Positions 60,026 through 64,000 of a DNA stretch of 64,000 bases are shown here, in pieces (positions within the stretch are counted from its first letter, which is position 1; the number at the start of each line of letters is the position of its first letter). The position numbers and the translations under genes were made by a program. The notes beneath the pieces are model-generated. The model had not been told where the DNA came from. It ran no database searches and was given only the letters and a program-made list of their open reading frames with translations. The stretch comes from Acidimicrobiia bacterium (GTDB lineage: Bacteria > Actinomycetota > Acidimicrobiia > Acidimicrobiales > Poriferisodalaceae): positions 1 through 64,000 of the forward strand of contig JAJEEO010000019.1 in the NCBI GenBank assembly GCA_022820925.1, in the 5' to 3' direction.

Positions 60026-61087
60026 TCAGCGGCGTTCGGCGGCGGCGCGCAGTGAGGCGGCGGTCTCGGTGCCCGGCCCGAGCCGGCGGGCGGCGGCGTC
60101 GCAGCACTTCTCGTTCAGCACCCAGTTGAGCGGTGTCGGGATGCCGTGGCGCTCGCCGAGTTCGCAGATCCGGCCGTTGAAGTGCTCCACCTCGACAGTG
60201 GGACGGCGGAAGTGCAGGTCCTGCCAAGTGGACGGGTAGCTGTAGAGAGACGGGTCAGCGACCTCCCGTGGTTCGCGTTGACCCGGTCGGCGCATCCGGT
60301 CGATCCATGACTGCAGATCGCTGCCGTCGTCCATGACCGGCGTGATGCCGGCAGCATCGAGCACGTCGGCCGCCTCTTGCTGGATGTCGGCCATGAAGAA
60401 GCGATTCCCCTCGTCGCAGAACCACTCCTGGACCGGCAGGTCCGCGAGCGCCGAGAACGCATTGGTGAGGTTCATCACGAGCTTGCCCCATTTGAGATCC
60501 ACGACCCGCTCCGCGAGCGACGCGCGCATCTGCGCGGCAACCAGATCGTCGACCACGCGTGCGCACAAGTCGTCGGACCCGGTGGGCCAGCAGCCGATGT
60601 CGGCCCGCCGCGCACCGGTATGGGTGACCACGCCGGGCTCGTCGATGCGGGCGCCGATGCGAACCATGACTCCGTAGGCGCGCATGCCCTGTTCGATCAG
60701 CCATTCCTCGTTCGTGACGCTGTTCTGGAAGCAGAACAGCGGCACACCGTCGTAGAGCTCACGGTGCTGCTCGATCGCCTCGAAGGTGTGCTGGGTCTTC
60801 ATGGTCAGCAGCACCACGGTGTTCTCGTCGAGCGCCACATCGTGCGCCCTGCGCGCGGCCGGCAGCCTGAAATGGCCCTCCGTGCGCCCCGAGATGCGCA
60901 GGCCGTCTTCCTGGAGGGACTCGAGGTGCGCGCCGCGTGCGATGAGCGCCACCCGGCGACCGGCCCGGGTCAGCCGTGCAGCCAGCACACAGCCGATCGC
61001 GCCGGCGCCGTGGATGATGTAGTTCGACCCAGCATCGCTCTCGGCGGAGTCCGCCGGATCGCGGTCTGAGTCACGGTCCGCTGTCAC
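60026..61087 (-). CDS. panE: 2-dehydropantoate 2-reductase-like protein (ApbA/PanE family)
   Basis: A 353-residue NADPH-dependent reductase of the ApbA/PanE fold. N-terminal Rossmann motif IHGAGAIGCVLAARLTRAG, TMKTQHTF, FQNSVTNEEWL, and the C-terminal domain with a catalytic Lys in DLKWGKLVMNLTNAFSAL; PTVEVEHFNGRI ends the domain. It could make pantoate for coenzyme A or reduce another ketoacid. Start at GTG 61087; the longer form would add 45 residues of unlike composition upstream of the fold. Confidence 0.82.
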   Translation of the reverse strand: MTADRDSDRDPADSAESDAGSNYIIHGAGAIGCVLAARLTRAGRRVALIARGAHLESLQEDGLRISGRTEGHFRLPAARRAHDVALDENTVVLLTMKTQHTFEAIEQHRELYDGVPLFCFQNSVTNEEWLIEQGMRAYGVMVRIGARIDEPGVVTHTGARRADIGCWPTGSDDLCARVVDDLVAAQMRASLAERVVDLKWGKLVMNLTNAFSALADLPVQEWFCDEGNRFFMADIQQEAADVLDAAGITPVMDDGSDLQSWIDRMRRPGQREPREVADPSLYSYPSTWQDLHFRRPTVEVEHFNGRICELGERHGIPTPLNWVLNEKCCDAAARRLGPGTETAASLRAAAERR

Positions 61088-61247
61088 GGCGGTACATCGT
61101 GCCAGATGCTCCGAGGTGCGGCCTGTACACCCTTCACCGGGTGCTTCCTGCAGCGTCGAGCATGCCTGACAGGCTGGCGCAGACCGCACCGGTGCTGGCT
61201 GCGGCGCAGCGATGATCTGCACGCGCTCCGCCGGTTCCGGCCGGCGC

Positions 61248-61253
61248 TACCGT
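61248..61253 (+). promoter_or_regulatory. -10 box of the P450 gene (leaderless)
   Basis: TACCGT with 6 bp to ATG 61260. Confidence 0.5.
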
Positions 61254-61259
61254 GCAGCC

Positions 61260-62528
61260 ATGCGCGAGTGGAACACTGACGTGCCCAACATGATGGAGGC
61301 GGAGTTCTGGATCCAACCTGCCGATGTCATCGACGCGGTGATCGCCCGGCACCACGCCGAGGCCCCGCTGGACTGGTTCGAAGAACCCGGCTACGACGGC
61401 TTGATTCCGGTGGGACCCGGTTACTGGTGCGTCACCCGGCATGCCGATGTCGCGGCCGTCTCGCGCAACACCGAAGTGTTCAGCTCTGCCGCCGGCATCA
61501 CCATGCTGGACGCACCGCCCGAGTTCCTCGAGTTCTTCAGCTCCATGATCGCCATGGACGACCCGCGCCACGCCCGGCTGCGCCGCCTCGTGGCCAAGGG
61601 CTTCACGCCGAAGATGCTGGCCGACCTCGACGGCAGCGTCCAGGCCTCGGCGGCCGACATCGTGGACTCGGTCTGCGAGAAGGGCAGTTGCGACTTCGTG
61701 ACGGAGGTTGCCGCCGCGTTGCCGCTCAAGATCGTCTGCGATCTCATGGGCATCCCCCGGTCGGAATACGACGGTGTGTTCGAAGCCACCAACATCATCT
61801 TGGGCATCGGAGATCCCGAGTACCAGCCTGAGGGCGTCGATTTCGTGACGGCGCTGCTGGGCGCGGGCGCCCAACTGGCCGAGCTGATGAAGGAAGTCGC
61901 CGAGGCGAAGCGCGGCGGCGACGGCAAGGACCTCACCAGTGTGCTGGTCAACGCCGAGCTGCCCGACGACCGGCTGAGCGACTCCGACTTGGCCAGCTTT
62001 TTCGTGCTGCTGGTGGTGGCCGGCAACGAGACCACCCGCAACGCCATCTCGTGGGGGCTCAAATACCTCACCGATCATCCCGACCAGCGCGCCATCTGGG
62101 CCGCCGACTTCGAGGGTGTCGCGCCCACCGCGATCGAGGAGATCGTGCGCCTGTCCAGCCCGGTCGGCTACATGCGCCGGACGCTCACCCGCGACTTCGT
62201 CTTCGGGGGGCGCGAGATGAAAGAGGGCGAGAAGCTCGCGATGTTCTACGTCGCTGCCAACCGCGACCCGGCTGTGTTCGACGACCCGTACAAGTTCGAC
62301 GTGCTGCGCGACCCGAACCCGCAGTACGGCTTCGGCGGCCCCGGCCCGCACTACTGCTTGGGCGCCCATCTCGCCCGCCGGGAGATGACGGTGATGTACC
62401 GCGAGCTGTTCGACCGGCTGCCCGACATCGTTGCGGTCAACGAGCCCGACACGCTGCAGGCCGCGTTCATCCACGGCGTCAAGCATCTCGACGTGGAGTT
62501 CACACCGACGGCACCGCTGGCCGCCTGA
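61260..62528 (+). CDS. cytochrome P450
   Basis: A 422-residue soluble bacterial P450 monooxygenase. Oxygen-activation helix VAGNETTRNA, E-x-x-R in EEIVRL, and heme-Cys loop FGGPGPHYCLGAHLAR. The sequence belongs to the actinobacterial type near CYP125/CYP142 (steroid or fatty acid hydroxylation), judged only from general look. Substrate unknown. No ferredoxin or reductase is next to it, so electrons must come from elsewhere. Confidence 0.92.
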   Translation: MREWNTDVPNMMEAEFWIQPADVIDAVIARHHAEAPLDWFEEPGYDGLIPVGPGYWCVTRHADVAAVSRNTEVFSSAAGITMLDAPPEFLEFFSSMIAMDDPRHARLRRLVAKGFTPKMLADLDGSVQASAADIVDSVCEKGSCDFVTEVAAALPLKIVCDLMGIPRSEYDGVFEATNIILGIGDPEYQPEGVDFVTALLGAGAQLAELMKEVAEAKRGGDGKDLTSVLVNAELPDDRLSDSDLASFFVLLVVAGNETTRNAISWGLKYLTDHPDQRAIWAADFEGVAPTAIEEIVRLSSPVGYMRRTLTRDFVFGGREMKEGEKLAMFYVAANRDPAVFDDPYKFDVLRDPNPQYGFGGPGPHYCLGAHLARREMTVMYRELFDRLPDIVAVNEPDTLQAAFIHGVKHLDVEFTPTAPLAA

Positions 62529-62572
62529 ACGCTCCCGGCCCGTTGCGGGGACTTCATCGCACTGGCGCCCCG

Positions 62573-62578
62573 TAGCGT
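62573..62578 (+). promoter_or_regulatory. -10 box of the inositol-phosphate synthase gene (leaderless)
   Basis: TAGCGT with exactly 7 bp to ATG 62586. Confidence 0.5.
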
Positions 62579-62585
62579 TGGGGTC

Positions 62586-63887
62586 ATGAACCAACCGCAG
62601 ATCGCGCCCGCGACCGGCAAGCTGGGCGTGCTCACGCCCGGCATGGGGGCGGTGGCCACCACGTTCATCGCCGGGGTGCTGGCGGCGCGTGCCGGGCTGG
62701 CTGAACCGATCGGGTCGGTCAGCCAGCTGGCCCACATCCGGCTCGGCGGCCGGACCGAGGGCCGTAACCCGCTCATCCGCGACTTCGTGCCCTTGGCCTC
62801 GCTCGACGATCTGGTGTTCGGCGGCTGGGATCCGATCACGCCCAATGCGCTCGAGGGCGCCCGCACCGCAGGAGTGCTGGAAGACCGTGACCTCGGCGTG
62901 ATCTCCCGCGAGCTGGAGGGCATCGTCGCGATGGACGCGGTGTTCGACAGCCGCTGGGTGAGCCGGCTCGAAGGCACCCGCACCAAGCCCCCGATGGGCA
63001 AGCTCGAAGCTGCCCAGGCGCTGATGGAGGACATCGAACGCTTCCGTGCCGAGAACGAGTGCGAACGGCTGGTGATGGTGTGGTGCGGCTCCACCGAGGC
63101 GTACCAGGAGCCGTCAGGGGTGCACGCCAGCGTCGAGGCGTTCGAAGCCGGGCTGGCAGCTGACGACGACAACATCTCGCCGAGCCAGATCTACGCCTAC
63201 GCAGCTCTGATGAGCGACGTGCCTTTCGCCAACGGCGCGCCGAACCTGTCCGTCGACATACCGGCCATGACCGAGCTGGCGCTGCGTCGCGGCGTGCCCA
63301 TCGCGGGCAAGGACTTCAAGACCGGCCAGACCTTGATGAAGACGCTCGTGGCGCCCGGCCTGAAGGCTCGGATGCTGGGCCTGCGCGGCTGGTACTCCAC
63401 CAACATCCTGGGCAATCGCGATGGCGAGGTGCTGGACGATCCCGAGAACTTCAAGACCAAGGAGACGTCCAAGCTGGGGGTGCTCGGCACGATCCTGCAG
63501 CCCGAGACCTATCCCGAGCTGTACAGCGAGATCGACCACGTGGTGCGCATCAACTACTACCCGCCCCGCGGCGACAACAAAGAGGGCTGGGACAACATCG
63601 ACATCTTCGGCTGGCTTGGCTACCCGATGCAGATCAAGATCGACTTCCTGTGCCGCGACTCGATCCTGGCGGCACCGATCGTGCTCGACCTGGCGCTGTT
63701 CTTGGACCTGGCCCAGCGTGCCGGGCAGGGCGGCGTGCAGGAGTGGCTGTCGTTTTACCTCAAGGCTCCCCAGTCGGCTGATCCGGCTGGCCCCGAGCAC
63801 GACCTGTTCATCCAGCAGACGAAGCTGAAGAACACGCTGCGCGAGTGGATGGGCGAAGAACCCGTGACCCACTCCGAGGCCGGCTGA
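62586..63887 (+). CDS. ino1: inositol-3-phosphate synthase
   Basis: Makes myo-inositol-3-phosphate from glucose-6-phosphate, the first step to inositol lipids and mycothiol. A 433-residue enzyme with the NAD loop LTPGMGAVATTFIAGVL, PIAGKDFKTGQTLMKT, NILGNRDGEVLDDP, and the conserved KIDFLCRDSILAAPIVLDLA. It is longer than the ~365-residue actinobacterial enzyme and looks like the other, eukaryote/Bacteroidetes-type branch. Leaderless -10 upstream. The remaining 113 bp of the window show no feature. Confidence 0.93.
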   Translation: MNQPQIAPATGKLGVLTPGMGAVATTFIAGVLAARAGLAEPIGSVSQLAHIRLGGRTEGRNPLIRDFVPLASLDDLVFGGWDPITPNALEGARTAGVLEDRDLGVISRELEGIVAMDAVFDSRWVSRLEGTRTKPPMGKLEAAQALMEDIERFRAENECERLVMVWCGSTEAYQEPSGVHASVEAFEAGLAADDDNISPSQIYAYAALMSDVPFANGAPNLSVDIPAMTELALRRGVPIAGKDFKTGQTLMKTLVAPGLKARMLGLRGWYSTNILGNRDGEVLDDPENFKTKETSKLGVLGTILQPETYPELYSEIDHVVRINYYPPRGDNKEGWDNIDIFGWLGYPMQIKIDFLCRDSILAAPIVLDLALFLDLAQRAGQGGVQEWLSFYLKAPQSADPAGPEHDLFIQQTKLKNTLREWMGEEPVTHSEAG

Positions 63888-64000
63888 ACCCCACGCCTCG
63901 GCGTCGCGAAGTGTTCACGAGCTGTTTGCTCTTGCCGCGCCTGCGCTGAGGAGATCTCACCGTACTTTCAGGATTGTCTCAGGAGGCATTCAGCATCACT

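Noticed and set aside
61134..62735. A 533-residue ORF on the minus strand
   Set aside because: It is antisense to the P450, whose motifs are unmistakable; composition is typical of high-GC shadow frames.

Overview
The window is chromosomal DNA from a high-GC actinobacterium, most plausibly a member of the Acidimicrobiia or a related deep lineage. The evidence is the mfd / mazG / eno / FtsB-type gene order, the actinobacterial micro-proteins bS22 and bL37, GTG starts, dense coding, and DUF501 next to a Ppx/GppA phosphatase. No integrase, transposase, CRISPR array, phage gene or replication origin was seen.

Layout. 0-12 kb: a 27-bp tandem repeat, tRNA-Ala(CGC), two cytochrome oxidase assembly genes (Sco1, CtaG), aminopeptidase N, a PfkB kinase with a triplicated N-terminal segment, a phosphohexomutase, and an envelope-glycan group (MBOAT acyltransferase, SGNH esterase, polysaccharide deacetylase). 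12-30.6 kb: core housekeeping genes, namely bL37, a CaiB-type racemase, ychF, DUF192, rsmI, metG, tatD, rsmA, ispE, bS22, tRNA-Gln(TTG), a GlmU lacking its acetyltransferase half, prs, rplY (CTC type), pth, mfd, a SurA-like lipoprotein, mazG, eno and an FtsB/DivIC-like protein. 30.6-55.9 kb: a metabolic block that separates eno-ftsB from the DUF501-ppx pair usually found beside it. It holds a TetR regulator, CO-dehydrogenase-type FeS and FAD subunits, an SDR, a desaturase, an aldo/keto reductase, a galactose regulon (galE, galK, LacI, GH4 galactosidase and a sugar ABC transporter that includes a seven-repeat propeller lipoprotein), a TPR protein, and a molybdo-hydroxylase maturation set (MoxR ATPase, VWA protein, two XdhC-like proteins, MocA-like transferase, CoxG) with an acyl-CoA dehydrogenase inside it. 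55.9-64 kb: DUF501, Ppx/GppA, GNAT, a PD-(D/E)XK nuclease with a probable Fe-S cluster, a hypothetical, tRNA-Leu(TAA), a strong unexplained hairpin, PanE-like, cytochrome P450 and inositol-3-phosphate synthase.

Gene cooperation and regulation. The LacI-GalK operon faces the galactosidase/ABC operon across an intergenic region carrying three AACGTT-centred operators 12 bp apart that overlap a TTGACG-17-TATTTT promoter, so substrate import, hydrolysis and phosphorylation appear co-regulated. Four 28-bp-spaced TCGGCC-N4-GGCCGA palindromes lie between the TetR gene and the CO-dehydrogenase-type subunits and are likely its operators. The maturation genes at 50-56 kb are the set normally needed by such hydroxylases, but the large Mo-binding subunit is not in the window.

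A recurrent pattern is a TANNNT -10 box 6-10 bp before the start codon of transcription-unit-leading genes, indicating widespread leaderless or near-leaderless mRNAs. I used it to choose several starts. Short in-frame tandem duplications (54 bp in the PfkB gene, 33 bp in ppx), the 27-bp array and the 28-bp operator array are a second recurrent theme.
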